Origin: Bacillus sp. SKDU12
GTDB lineage: Bacteria > Bacillota > Bacilli > Bacillales > Bacillaceae
Assembly (NCBI RefSeq): GCF_010093085.1
Contig: NZ_MSRC01000006.1
Span: forward strand, 1-64,000
DNA: 64,000 nt
Direction of reading: 5' to 3'
Shown: positions 56,158 through 64,000 of the stretch, one piece after another
Numbering within the stretch: the stretch's first letter is position 1
Layout of the letters: each line of letters starts with the position of its first letter
Program-made: the position numbers and the translations under genes
Notes under the pieces: generated by a model
What the model saw: the letters and a program-made list of their open reading frames with translations, nothing else
What the model was told of the DNA's origin: nothing
Database searches by the model: none

Positions 56158-57096
56158 TTATCGGCCCCAGCGGATTGCAATGGCGCCCCATGTTAATCCT
56201 CCGCCGAATCCAACCATAACGACTACATCGCCGTCTTTGATTTTACCAGCTTCCAATTCTTCTACTAGAGAGATCGGAATGGACGCGGCAGAAGTATTCC
56301 CATATTTATGAACGGTTTTAGACATCTTTTCGACAGGAAGCTCTAAACGCTCGCGAGCGGCTTCCATAATGCGGATATTCGCCTGATGCGGAATCAAAAA
56401 GTCGACATCCTCTTTTGAAAGTCCAGCTTTTTCAATGACATTGACACATGATTCTCCCATTTGGCGGACTGCAAATTTGAAGACTTCTCGTCCATTCATG
56501 ATTGTATGTCCTTTTTCATTCAGATACAAGTGCTGACCGCCTGTGCCGTCTGCCCCTAGTTCAAATGAAAGGATTCCTTTATCTTCGCTGACTGGCCCGA
56601 CGACCGCAGCGCCTGCTCCGTCTCCAAACAGAACGGCTGTATTGCGGTCTTCCCAATCTGTAATGCTTGAGAGTTTTTCTACACCGACAACAAGAACATG
56701 CTTGTAGGTTCCGGATTCGATAAATTGTTTACCTGTTATCACTCCGTACATGAAACCCGCACAAGCCGCGCTAATATCCATAGCACACGCTTTCTTTGCG
56801 CCGAGCTGTTCTTGAATCATACAAGATACAGTTGGAAATGACTGATCTGGTGTAACAGTGGCAACCAGAATCATGTCTAGGTCCTCAGCTGCGACTCCAG
56901 CTTGTTCCATCGCTTTTTTCGCCGCTGCAACAGCCATATGTGATGAATATACATCATCCGCAGCAATTCTTCTTTCTTCGATTCCTGTTCTCGTACGAAT
57001 CCATTCGTCAGAAGTTTCAACCATTTTTTCAAGATCATGATTTGTTAAAACCTTCTCAGGAATGTAACGTCCAACACCAAGTAATCCAGCTTTCAT
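56158..57096 (-). CDS. fabHA: 3-oxoacyl-[ACP] synthase III FabHA
   Basis: This 312-residue enzyme starts fatty acid synthesis by condensing short branched or straight acyl-CoA with malonyl-ACP. The active Cys is in [15 protein letters not shown] near residue 112, with His in [13 protein letters not shown] and Asn in [19 protein letters not shown] 57096 follows GGAGTC. B. subtilis has a second FabH (FabHB) elsewhere, not seen here. Repressed by FapR via the operator 58 bases upstream. Confidence 0.96.
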   Translation of the reverse strand: MKAGLLGVGRYIPEKVLTNHDLEKMVETSDEWIRTRTGIEERRIAADDVYSSHMAVAAAKKAMEQAGVAAEDLDMILVATVTPDQSFPTVSCMIQEQLGAKKACAMDISAACAGFMYGVITGKQFIESGTYKHVLVVGVEKLSSITDWEDRNTAVLFGDGAGAAVVGPVSEDKGILSFELGADGTGGQHLYLNEKGHTIMNGREVFKFAVRQMGESCVNVIEKAGLSKEDVDFLIPHQANIRIMEAARERLELPVEKMSKTVHKYGNTSAASIPISLVEELEAGKIKDGDVVVMVGFGGGLTWGAIAIRWGR

Positions 57097-57153
57097 AAGG
57101 GAAGACTCCTTTATATTGTAAATTTAGAAAGATCAATCAGGTTATGATCAATT

Positions 57154-57172
57154 ATTAGTATCAGGTACTAAT
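57154..57172 (-). promoter_or_regulatory. FapR operator upstream of fabHA-fabF
   Basis: On the minus strand ATTAGTACCTGATACTAAT is an exact match to the FapR consensus palindrome. Confidence 0.95.
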
Positions 57173-57274
57173 TCTATCCTATTTTTTTTCACAAGGCAAT
57201 ATATTCGTCTAAACTATCAGTTCATCTCACTCATAGAGTATAGAGTATGGTATGTAGAAAGGGGGCGTACGCAG

Positions 57275-57496
57275 TTGGATGTGTTTTCAAGGATGATGTT
57301 CGGCGATTCCGCAAAACAAACAGCTGAGAAGGAAGAACAGCAAGAAGAGGTATCCCAGACAAACGAAGAAGAGACGACTTATCACATGCAAATCATGGAT
57401 CAAATCGGTTCAATTATGAACTCTCTTGATCAAATCAAGCCTGCTTTAAAAGAGCTTGCGCCGATGTTTTCGGCTATTAAAAAGAAAATCATGTGA
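57275..57496 (+). CDS. yjzB: Small acidic protein YjzB
   Basis: This 73-residue protein begins at TTG 57275 with GGGGG upstream. It is rich in Glu, Gln and Met (AEKEEQQEEVSQTNEEETTY) and ends in a helix QIKPALKELAPMFSAIKKKI. No signal peptide or membrane segment. It lies divergent from fabHA and convergent with comZ. The function is unknown; in strain 168 the gene is listed as unknown. Confidence 0.8.
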   Translation: MDVFSRMMFGDSAKQTAEKEEQQEEVSQTNEEETTYHMQIMDQIGSIMNSLDQIKPALKELAPMFSAIKKKIM

Positions 57497-57528
57497 AAAG
57501 CCACTTTCGAAAAAGTGGCTTTCTTTTT
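57495..57528. terminator. Two-way terminator of yjzB and comZ
   Basis: AAAAGCCACTTT (57496-57507) pairs with AAAGTGGCTTT (57512-57522), with flanking A/T runs. Confidence 0.88.
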
Positions 57529-57718
57529 ATTCGGTTTCGGATTTCGCGTCAGACTTGCCCAGCTCATAAGCTTCCGCCATTACCGTTGTAAATAGATTCA
57601 TAAACGGCTGTAAAGCTTCCATTGACAGCTCAATTCCTGATTTTTCAATCTGTTCTTTCGCTTCAGGCAAATACTTCATAGCAATTTGCAGGAACTCAAG
57701 TGATTTTTCGTGTTGCAT
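57527..57718 (-). CDS. comZ: Competence regulator ComZ
   Basis: This 63-residue helical protein starts MQHEKSLEFLQIAMKYLPEA. It lowers comG expression in B. subtilis. ATG 57718 follows GGAGTG. It lies 14 bases downstream of med and is transcribed with it and from its own promoter. Confidence 0.93.
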   Translation of the reverse strand: MQHEKSLEFLQIAMKYLPEAKEQIEKSGIELSMEALQPFMNLFTTVMAEAYELGKSDAKSETE

Positions 57719-57732
57719 GTGACGTCACTCCA

Positions 57733-58686
57733 TTACTCGTTTTTTGGCAGTTCGCCTGTTTTGTTGTACGTTTTGATCAGCTTAGCGATTCTTTGCTGAA
57801 AGTCTTTATCAATAAGCGGGCTGAATGTTCCCATTTCAACAACCCCCGTTTTCAGGTCGTAGTAATGATCGCCGCCTTTAAGGGTGCCTTTGTTGAATTG
57901 CTCAGCGATAATTTCATAGGCCTTGTCCACATTTTGCACCGTACTGGTTAATACCGTATTTTCGCCCAGATCAGATTGATCTGTGACGTAACCGATAGCA
58001 TAAAAGCCGTCTTTTTTGATTTGCTGAATGACAGGAACATTATACCCGTCTCCGGCGGGATACACAACATCCACACCTTCGTTTTTCATTTTCTGATAGA
58101 GCTTTACTGCTATAGAATCATCATCCCAATGATCTGTATATTTTGTATTTACTTCAATATCGGGATTTTCATATTTAGCTCCTTTGATAAAACCGTCAAC
58201 CTCTGGCTGCCACATAAAGGAAGCAATCACGCCGACCTGATTCGTGTTCGACATATAAGCAGCTGTCATTCCTCCAAAAAAGCCCATTGCTTCGCCGCTG
58301 AAATGGACACTCGTTACATTATCCGCTTCCGCTTTCGCATTAGAAATCACGAATTCCATATCTGGATAATCTTCACTGACCATGTTAAACACCTCTGCAT
58401 ATTCATTCCCATGGCCATAGAGTAGATTAACACCCCGTTTATGGAAATCCTCAATCGCATTTATAATATCTTCATCTGTTTTAACGCCTTCTTTATAGTA
58501 GACGTCCACATTGTATTTTGATTGTATATTCAGTAATCCTTTATACCCTTTTGTGCCCCATACGAGGTCATTAATCGTATCAGGAAAGAGCATGCCGACC
58601 TTCTCAATTTTTCCTTTAAACGGAGTTTGTCCACATCCGCTTAATAAAAGGAGGACAGAAAAGATCATGACAATCCTTGTGACCAA
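57733..58686 (-). CDS. med: Positive regulator of comK Med (BMP-family lipoprotein)
   Basis: This 317-residue lipoprotein has a short signal peptide with lipobox LLSGCGQTPF (Cys18) and a PBP1/BMP-type sugar-binding fold: VGMLFPDTINDLVWGTKGYK, EFVISNAKAEADNVTSVHFS, VYPAGDGYNVPVIQQI. In B. subtilis Med promotes comK expression. I chose TTG 58686 (GGGGTT upstream), giving the known length of 317; ATG-only starts would cut the signal peptide. Confidence 0.93.
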   Translation of the reverse strand: MVTRIVMIFSVLLLLSGCGQTPFKGKIEKVGMLFPDTINDLVWGTKGYKGLLNIQSKYNVDVYYKEGVKTDEDIINAIEDFHKRGVNLLYGHGNEYAEVFNMVSEDYPDMEFVISNAKAEADNVTSVHFSGEAMGFFGGMTAAYMSNTNQVGVIASFMWQPEVDGFIKGAKYENPDIEVNTKYTDHWDDDSIAVKLYQKMKNEGVDVVYPAGDGYNVPVIQQIKKDGFYAIGYVTDQSDLGENTVLTSTVQNVDKAYEIIAEQFNKGTLKGGDHYYDLKTGVVEMGTFSPLIDKDFQQRIAKLIKTYNKTGELPKNE

Positions 58687-58776
58687 GTCGTGTTCAACCC
58701 CTTTTGACAAGCTATAACATCTATCATTTTTCTACGCCTATTGTATCTAGAAAACCAGAAACATGGAAGGTATTTC

Positions 58777-59334
58777 TTAATATTTGTCGAAAATTGATGA
58801 AAATTGTCTTTTCCAGTCGGAAATTTTTGCTTTCGCTTCTTCTTTTGACGTTTTTTCTGTGACTTGCAGCTCAAAAAACTGATTTTTGCTATCACGGCTT
58901 GGTTTAAGCAGGAATCTCAGCAGTTCGTCAGCCACATCGTCCGTGTAACAGCCGTCTTCATCGATTTTTTCTTGCCAGGGACCATACATTTTCGGCAGGA
59001 TCACCGTTTCTCCCGTCCCCTTCTTTTCATGTTTTTCCCACTCTTTTCGATCTTGTTCATATACTAATATATAGGGAGAGTCAAATTGGTCTAAAGGCAA
59101 CCAGTCTCCGAACTGGATACAAATTGTATCATATTTTTGATCTTCAATGTGCTTAAGTTGGCGAAAGAGTTCATTTCTCCCAAGCCACATGAGTCTTTCT
59201 TCTAAGTACATTTGTCTCATTTCATCTTCTGTTCCCGTCAGAATGGCATCAACATGTATGCCTTCATTTAACATCCTCTCGCATAATGAAAGGCCGAAAA
59301 ATTCGTCCGCACCTATAATCAGTGTTGATTCCAT
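58777..59334 (-). CDS. yjaV: NAD(P)-binding Rossmann-like protein YjaV
   Basis: This 185-residue protein starts MESTLIIGADEFFGLSLCER, a beta-alpha start like that of NAD-dependent epimerases, but the Gly-rich loop is degenerate. Further motifs of extended SDR enzymes (YxxxK) are not evident; the end has helices with many Lys/Glu. ATG 59334 has a poor ribosome binding site; a TTG about 12 codons earlier is an alternative. It lies between yjaU and med, probably in one transcript. Confidence 0.78.
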   Translation of the reverse strand: MESTLIIGADEFFGLSLCERMLNEGIHVDAILTGTEDEMRQMYLEERLMWLGRNELFRQLKHIEDQKYDTICIQFGDWLPLDQFDSPYILVYEQDRKEWEKHEKKGTGETVILPKMYGPWQEKIDEDGCYTDDVADELLRFLLKPSRDSKNQFFELQVTEKTSKEEAKAKISDWKRQFSSIFDKY

Positions 59335-59373
59335 TTGTATCTGCCGCCCTTCCGGTTTTTCTTTTCCCAATAC

Positions 59374-59407
59374 AAAAAACAGCCTCCGCAAAAGAGAAGG
59401 CTGCTGT
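59374..59407 (-). terminator. Possible terminator of yjaU
   Basis: AGCCT (59381-59385) and AGGCT (59398-59402), with outer AACAG/CTGTT pairing, form an imperfect stem followed by T residues on the minus strand. Confidence 0.5.
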
Positions 59408-59418
59408 TATTGTATTCT

Positions 59419-60153
59419 TTACAACTCTTTTTCATGACTGTGAAAAAATTTGCATATTGACGCATAAATTCTATTTGGATGCTCAGATAGGTGAAATGTC
59501 ATATCGACCGGTGAACCTTGCTTTTGCTGTTTTTTCTTATATGCTTCGGCATGTACGCTGTACGGATAAGGAGCTCCGGTCATACGCTGCCATATATGAA
59601 CAGGCACATTGCTTGGATAGCCTTCAATTGTTTTGTAGCGGAGCACTTCTGCTTCTTTTACTGAAATGCCATAGCTTTCCGATACTTCTTTTAAAAATTG
59701 CTTATAGAAAAATTTATTTTCTTTTTCTGATTCATAATGTGCCTGAAGATCGAGACAGGGATTCAGCATTGTGGCTGAACGGATAAGATCCGGGGAAAAA
59801 CGAAGCAGTTCATCGGCCACTAGAGCACCCATTCCCTCTGCTAAAATATGAATCTTCGGATTGAGGATTCCCTGCTTCAGCACGAAATGTGTCAGCTGCT
59901 TGGCATATGTGACCGCTTTTTCCGCACCCCAATGTCTTCCGAACAAATTGCTGTTAAAAAGGGTATATCCTTCATTCCTCAGCATGTTCAGCAGCTGATT
60001 TCTTCCGTAATGCTGAAGCCAAAAGCTTGAATCATTCGCCACAAAGTGAGTTCTGTCCCCAAAGATAAAAATGCCAAAGCCGTTCGGGCGATAGGGCAGA
60101 TGAATGACATTATGCTCCGTTCCCAATTGAAAGAATCTTTCCGTTATTCCCAT
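59419..60153 (-). CDS. yjaU: Alpha/beta-hydrolase-like protein YjaU
   Basis: This 244-residue protein has the fold order of alpha/beta hydrolases: strand [16 protein letters not shown], then [19 protein letters not shown], where AEGMG sits at the nucleophile elbow but lacks Ser (Glu-Gly-Met). A C-terminal His could be in TFHLSEHPN. The missing Ser suggests it is inactive or uses another mechanism. ATG 60153 follows AAAGGAGG. First gene of yjaU-yjaV-med-comZ in the minus direction, although each gap is short rather than overlapping. Function unknown. Confidence 0.8.
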   Translation of the reverse strand: MGITERFFQLGTEHNVIHLPYRPNGFGIFIFGDRTHFVANDSSFWLQHYGRNQLLNMLRNEGYTLFNSNLFGRHWGAEKAVTYAKQLTHFVLKQGILNPKIHILAEGMGALVADELLRFSPDLIRSATMLNPCLDLQAHYESEKENKFFYKQFLKEVSESYGISVKEAEVLRYKTIEGYPSNVPVHIWQRMTGAPYPYSVHAEAYKKKQQKQGSPVDMTFHLSEHPNRIYASICKFFHSHEKEL

Positions 60154-60400
60154 CGCTTGCCCGCCTCCTTTCACACTTCATCTCACGCTATCTTATGTAA
60201 AAAGAAAAGAAACGAATAAGGTAAAGTCCTAGCCTTTACAGTTTTGGCTATTATATTGATTATGATTTCATGTTTTACCATTAAATTGTGACGAATCAGA
60301 CTCTTTTGCCACTTCACTTTCTGCTAAAATTGGATTCCCCCTTCGCTTTTTGTATGGTATGATAGCTTTTAGAATAGAATGAGAAGGACGAGGTGGAAAC

Positions 60401-60586
60401 GTGCGATATATTATTGCCTTTATTTGGACGTTCCTTTTATCACATATGGCATGTTATTTGGTTGCCAGCATGAATAACGCTGAATACAATATTAAAACAT
60501 CATCTATCATTGCTGTTGTACTGTATGTTTTAATCATCGTTTTAGCAGAAATCATGCCTATGAACAAAAATGCAAACCAGCATTAA
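60401..60586 (+). CDS. yjzD: DUF2929 membrane protein YjzD
   Basis: This 61-residue protein has two membrane helices (IIAFIWTFLLSHMACYLVAS and IIAVVLYVLIIVLAEIMP) and a short polar tail. It starts at GTG 60401 behind GACGAGGTGG. DUF2929 proteins are small Bacillus membrane proteins. In B. subtilis the gene is in the FapR-independent yjzC-yjzD neighbourhood. Convergent with yjzC with a shared terminator. Confidence 0.88.
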   Translation: MRYIIAFIWTFLLSHMACYLVASMNNAEYNIKTSSIIAVVLYVLIIVLAEIMPMNKNANQH

Positions 60587-60592
60587 AAAGCC

Positions 60593-60627
60593 AAAAACCC
60601 AAAACATTTATTGTTTTGGGTTTTTTC
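60593..60627. terminator. Two-way terminator of yjzD and yjzC
   Basis: AAAACCCAAAACA (60594-60606) pairs with TGTTTTGGGTTTT (60612-60624), followed by T residues. Confidence 0.88.
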
Positions 60628-60631
60628 TTGG

Positions 60632-60811
60632 TCACGGCTTTCTTTTATATGTCCACAGCCGATTGTGATTTGATGTTTCGGGGAACATATCCCCTGCTGA
60701 CAGGTTGATTTTTTGAGGATTTTTCACCATACTTCCTGTCTCGCCGATTTCTACGTAAATCCCGTTATTAGGCGCTTTCTGTCCGGGCCTGAATTGATGC
60801 TGCTGTCCCAC
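60632..60811 (-). CDS. yjzC: YjzC family protein, 59 aa
   Basis: This 59-residue protein starts at GTG 60811 behind AAAGGAGG: MGQQHQFRPGQKAPNNGIYV, then EIGETGSMVKNPQKINLSAG, ending NHNRLWTYKRKP. The Gly-rich N-terminus and conserved GETG motif are features of the YjzC-like family. No membrane segment. Unknown function. Confidence 0.85.
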   Translation of the reverse strand: MGQQHQFRPGQKAPNNGIYVEIGETGSMVKNPQKINLSAGDMFPETSNHNRLWTYKRKP

Positions 60812-60874
60812 TGTTTTTCCTCCTTTTCCTTTTTGCTGTAGTATGCGCCTAAGCGGCTGTGAATATGTTGTCAT

Positions 60875-60908
60875 TAAAAAACTGCTGAGCCGGACTCAGC
60901 AGTTTTTT
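60875..60908 (-). terminator. Terminator of the arginine operon (after argF)
   Basis: AAAAACTGCTGAG (60876-60888) pairs with CTCAGCAGTTTTT (60895-60907). A short T-rich sequence follows on the minus strand, and the stem overlaps the argF end region. Confidence 0.88.
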
Positions 60909-60910
60909 GA

Positions 60911-61855
60911 TTATTCCTCTTTGTATAAAATGGCTTTCAGCAGTGCTTTTTGTACATGGAGACGGTTTTCCGCCTGCTGGAATACCGCTGAATTCGGACC
61001 GTCAATAATCTCTGCAGTGACTTCTTCCTCACGATGCGCAGGGAGGCAGTGCAAAAATGTATAATCAGGCTTGGCATGGCTGACAAGCGCCGTATTCACC
61101 TGATACGGTGCAAAGACAGCGAGGCGCTCTTGTTCTTCCGCTTCCTGCCCCATGCTTGTAAACACATCTGAATATATGACATCCGCGTCTTTTACAGCTT
61201 CAATCGGATCATCTGTAAGGGTGATGGAAGCACCTGTTTGAAACGCAGCAGCTGTTGCCGCTTCTACAGCCTCATCCAGCACTTTATAGCCTTTGGGCGA
61301 AGCGATCGAGATATCACAGCCCATTTTCGCGCAGCCGATCATTAATGAGTGCGCCACGTTATTTCCGTCACCGACGTACGCGACTTTCACGCCTTTAAGC
61401 TTCCCTTTCGTTTCCTTAATCGTCAAAAGATCGGCCAGCGCCTGGCATGGATGGTATTTATCCGTAAGTCCGTTGATGACTGGAATATCAGCTTCTTTAG
61501 CAAGCTCCTCCACCTTTTCATGCTCAAAGGTCCGGATCATGATGGCATCCACATAGCCTGACAGCACTTTTGCCGTATCAGCGACAGTTTCACCGCGTCC
61601 AAGCTGAATATCGTTCCGGCTTAAGAAAAGGGCGCTCCCGCCCAGCTGCGCCATGCCGGCTTCAAATGAAACACGAGTCCGCGTTGATGATTTTTCAAAA
61701 ATCATCGCTAAGGTTTTGCCTTGGAAAATAGGCTGGATTTTGTTTTGTTTCAACTCACCGGCTTCTGCAAGCAAGGAACTGATATCCTGTTCAGTGAGAT
61801 CCTTTAACGTTAATAAATCTTTTCCGTATAAACTGGCTTGCGTCACTGTATGCAT
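60911..61855 (-). CDS. argF: Ornithine carbamoyltransferase ArgF
   Basis: This 314-residue enzyme makes citrulline from ornithine and carbamoyl phosphate. It has [16 protein letters not shown] (carbamoyl phosphate loop) near residue 53, [16 protein letters not shown] (HPxQ), and [13 protein letters not shown] near the C-terminus (ornithine site Cys). ATG 61855 overlaps carB by 13 bases, so the two are translationally coupled. Last gene of the argCJBD-carAB-argF operon. Confidence 0.96.
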   Translation of the reverse strand: MHTVTQASLYGKDLLTLKDLTEQDISSLLAEAGELKQNKIQPIFQGKTLAMIFEKSSTRTRVSFEAGMAQLGGSALFLSRNDIQLGRGETVADTAKVLSGYVDAIMIRTFEHEKVEELAKEADIPVINGLTDKYHPCQALADLLTIKETKGKLKGVKVAYVGDGNNVAHSLMIGCAKMGCDISIASPKGYKVLDEAVEAATAAAFQTGASITLTDDPIEAVKDADVIYSDVFTSMGQEAEEQERLAVFAPYQVNTALVSHAKPDYTFLHCLPAHREEEVTAEIIDGPNSAVFQQAENRLHVQKALLKAILYKEE

Positions 61856-64000
61856 GATGCCACTTCCTTTTTATAGAGATCTTTGAGTGATACAGGCAGA
61901 GGATTCCCTGACCCGCTTTGTAAAAATGCCCGCACGGTTTCTTCTTCTGTAAAGACAGGGATACCGTGCGTCATGGCTTCTAAACGTTCCTTACGCGCTT
62001 CTTCGGAGCCGCTCAGATTGATGTGAAGCGCTTTTTCGCTCTGTTCCATCCATGTGGAAAATGCCCCGTCATAAACGGTAAAACCAGCCTTTTCTGCTAA
62101 CTCCTTGATATCTGCCGGTTCGTTTTGCAAATATACGCTTCCTTTTTGATTCCAGATTCGTGTATAGATTTTTTTCAAGGCGCTGTCTGCATCATACGCA
62201 ACACACATGCCTTCACCCGTTGATTTCATTTCCGGACCCAGCTTGACATCCACATCCTGGATTGCGTGAGACGAAAACACAGGGAACTTCACGGCAACTC
62301 CATGATGATTTTGAACTGCCGGGTTTACCTCTTTTAAAGACGCCCCAGCCAGCAGACGTGTGGCGAGCGGAATCATCGGAACACCCATTACTTTGCTGAC
62401 GACAGGAACCGTGCGGCTTGCTCTTGGATTCACTTCAAGAACGAGAATGTGTCCATTGTCGATCACAAATTGAATGTTCATGATGCCTTTAAAGGAAAGC
62501 TTTCGGGCAATTTTTTGCGCGGCATCTTTAATTCCCTGCTGCAGCCCGCTTGTGATGGACGGTCCGGGAAGGATGGCAAAGCTGTCTCCCGAATGGACAC
62601 CCGCCCGTTCGATATGTTCTGTATAGGTCGGAATAAAGACATCTTCGCCGTCAGAAATCAAATCAATTTCGACTTCTTTTCCTGGCACATACTGATCAAT
62701 TAAAATTGGGTATGGCAGGCTGTTTTCACTCTTCAGCAGCTCAGAAAGCTGGGATTTCGAGTCCACAATGATCATGCCCATTCCGCCAATAACATAAGAT
62801 GGACGGATAAGCACCGGATAACCGAGCTCATCAGCTTTTTGAGCGGCCTCTTCTTTTGTATAAGCGATTTCGCCTTTTGCGTGGTTCAATCCGAGCTCAT
62901 CAAGAAGCTGATAGAATTGGTCACGGTCCTCTAACACGTCGAGCGTTTTAAACGATGTGCCGAGTAAGGTAATGCCGGCTTTTTCTAGCGCTTCCGCGGC
63001 ATTGATTGCGGTTTGGCCGCCAAATTGCACGATAGCAAAATCAATGTTTTCCTGCTCCGCTACGTTTAAAATGTGCTCCGTTGTCATCGGTTCAAAATAC
63101 AGGCGGTCCGCAATTTCATAATCGGTGCTGACCGTTTCCGGATTATTGTTGATCATGATGGTTTCGAATCCAAGCTCTTGCAGTGTCAGCACACCGTGCA
63201 CAGCACTGTAATCAAATTCAACGCCTTGGCCGATCCGAATCGGGCCTGAACCGATAATCAGCGCGCGCTTTTTCTCTTTGTGGCTGATGTCCCCATCTGT
63301 CTCTCCGAAATATGTGGAGTAAAAGTAGTTTGTTTTCGCATCAAACTCAGCCGCGCATGTATCGACAATTTTGAAGGAAGGCATAATGCCCAGCTCCTTG
63401 CGAAGTGTGCGCACCTCTCCTTCTGTCTTGCCGATAAGCGAGGCAATCGTCGCGTCAGAAAATCCCTTTTCCTTTGCTTTTTTCAATAAGTCAAAAGAGA
63501 TATCTCCGTCTGTTTCCATCATACGGTTTTCCATTTTGATGATGTTGTCAAAGGTATGCAGAAAAAACGGATCAATTTTTGTTTTCGCATGGATGTCATC
63601 AATCGTTATGCTACGGCTCAGCAGCTCCATGACGACGAAAAATCTGCGGTCGTCCGGCGTGACTGCCAGCTCCCAAAGTGAATCAATCGATAATCCGCTG
63701 AGCTCTGGTAAGTGTGTACCGATATTTTTCAGTTCAAGAGACGCTGCTGCCTTTTGTATTGCCGCTTCTAAATTCCGTTCAATCGCCATCACTTCACCGG
63801 TGGCTTTCATTTTTGTGCCAAGCTTGCGGTCTGCGTTCTTGAATTTATCAAACGGCCAGCGCGGAAATTTGACAATCACATAGTCCAGCGCAGGTTCAAA
63901 GCTTGCGTAAGTCGAGCCTGTGAGGGGATTTTCCAGCTCATCAAGGGTGTAACCGACTGCCAGTTTTGCAGCCATCTTCGCAATCGGATAACCGGTTGCT
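61843..64000 (-). CDS. carB: Carbamoyl-phosphate synthase large chain CarB, arginine-specific (3' part; start outside window)
   Basis: About 718 C-terminal residues are visible; the frame continues past 64000 and the M codon at 63975 is internal ([13 protein letters not shown] is conserved). It includes the end of the first ATP-grasp half, the oligomerisation helices ([20 protein letters not shown]), and the second ATP-grasp half with [20 protein letters not shown] and [19 protein letters not shown]. The C-terminal allosteric domain of the methylglyoxal-synthase type follows. The B. subtilis arginine-specific form is shorter (about 1030 residues) than PyrAB. The C-terminal IQ end overlaps argF. 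Confidence 0.95.
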   Translation of the reverse strand, partial: ATGYPIAKMAAKLAVGYTLDELENPLTGSTYASFEPALDYVIVKFPRWPFDKFKNADRKLGTKMKATGEVMAIERNLEAAIQKAAASLELKNIGTHLPELSGLSIDSLWELAVTPDDRRFFVVMELLSRSITIDDIHAKTKIDPFFLHTFDNIIKMENRMMETDGDISFDLLKKAKEKGFSDATIASLIGKTEGEVRTLRKELGIMPSFKIVDTCAAEFDAKTNYFYSTYFGETDGDISHKEKKRALIIGSGPIRIGQGVEFDYSAVHGVLTLQELGFETIMINNNPETVSTDYEIADRLYFEPMTTEHILNVAEQENIDFAIVQFGGQTAINAAEALEKAGITLLGTSFKTLDVLEDRDQFYQLLDELGLNHAKGEIAYTKEEAAQKADELGYPVLIRPSYVIGGMGMIIVDSKSQLSELLKSENSLPYPILIDQYVPGKEVEIDLISDGEDVFIPTYTEHIERAGVHSGDSFAILPGPSITSGLQQGIKDAAQKIARKLSFKGIMNIQFVIDNGHILVLEVNPRASRTVPVVSKVMGVPMIPLATRLLAGASLKEVNPAVQNHHGVAVKFPVFSSHAIQDVDVKLGPEMKSTGEGMCVAYDADSALKKIYTRIWNQKGSVYLQNEPADIKELAEKAGFTVYDGAFSTWMEQSEKALHINLSGSEEARKERLEAMTHGIPVFTEEETVRAFLQSGSGNPLPVSLKDLYKKEVASCIQ

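Noticed and set aside
63371-63883. 170-codon plus-strand frame at the right end
   Set aside because: Antisense to highly conserved carB sequence.

Overview
The window is chromosomal DNA from a member of the Bacillus subtilis group, very close to strain 168 in gene content and order. It carries, in one stretch, the metIC, spore-coat (cotVWXYZ, cotO), tenA-thiD, yjbK-yjbM, spxH, mecA, spx, opp, trpS, app, fabHA-fabF, comZ-med and carB-argF loci, with SAM, TPP and T-box leaders and FapR boxes of the Bacillus type. It is not strain 168 itself: appA is one intact frame, whereas the laboratory strain carries a disrupted appA. The left end also looks like strain-specific cargo.

Region 1 (1-1990) is accessory and AT-rich. 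It holds the 3' part of a polymorphic toxin with an HNH/ENDO VII-like nuclease tip, a probable immunity gene, a decayed second coding fragment, and the peptidoglycan-binding tail of a phage-type amidase. It ends at an 11-bp tandem repeat and a tRNA-Val(GAC) gene, a classical integration target.

Region 2 (2.1-11.6 kb) has yjcL, yjcK, the SAM-riboswitch-controlled metI-metC transsulfuration operon, the yjcH-yjcG-yjcF operon, two unrecognised small genes, and the UvrD-like helicase gene yjcD. Region 3 (11.7-16.7 kb) is a late sporulation island: spoVIF, yjcZ, a 39-aa and a 68-aa small gene, yjcA, cotV-cotW, cotX, cotY-cotZ (spore crust) and cotO.

Region 4 (16.7-30.2 kb) has fabI with a FapR box, the thiamin operon tenA-tenI-thiO-thiS-thiG-thiF-thiD behind a TPP riboswitch, the antiporter yjbQ, prpE, the yjbL-yjbM(sasB)-nadF-yjbO nucleotide/RNA cluster, yjbK and the lytic transglycosylase yjbJ. 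Region 5 (30.2-39.8 kb) holds yjbI, spxH, the small RNA roxS under an apparent Rex box, yizD, pepF, coiA, mecA, yjbE, spx, yjbC and yjbB. It groups proteolytic and redox control (Spx, SpxH, MecA) with competence (CoiA).

Region 6 (39.8-54 kb) holds two paralogous oligopeptide ABC transporters, oppABCDF and appDFABC, flanking trpS (T-box) and yjbA. Region 7 (54-64 kb) has yjaZ, fabHA-fabF with a FapR box, yjzB, comZ-med with two upstream genes, yjzD, yjzC, argF and the 3' two thirds of carB. Most convergent gene pairs are separated by compact two-way terminators. Nearly everything from 2 kb onward is familiar core genome. The points most worth a second look are the toxin/immunity remnant, the atypical start of yjbB, a Cys/His module shared by CoiA and YjcD, several genes below 60 aa, and the Rex-box/RoxS arrangement.
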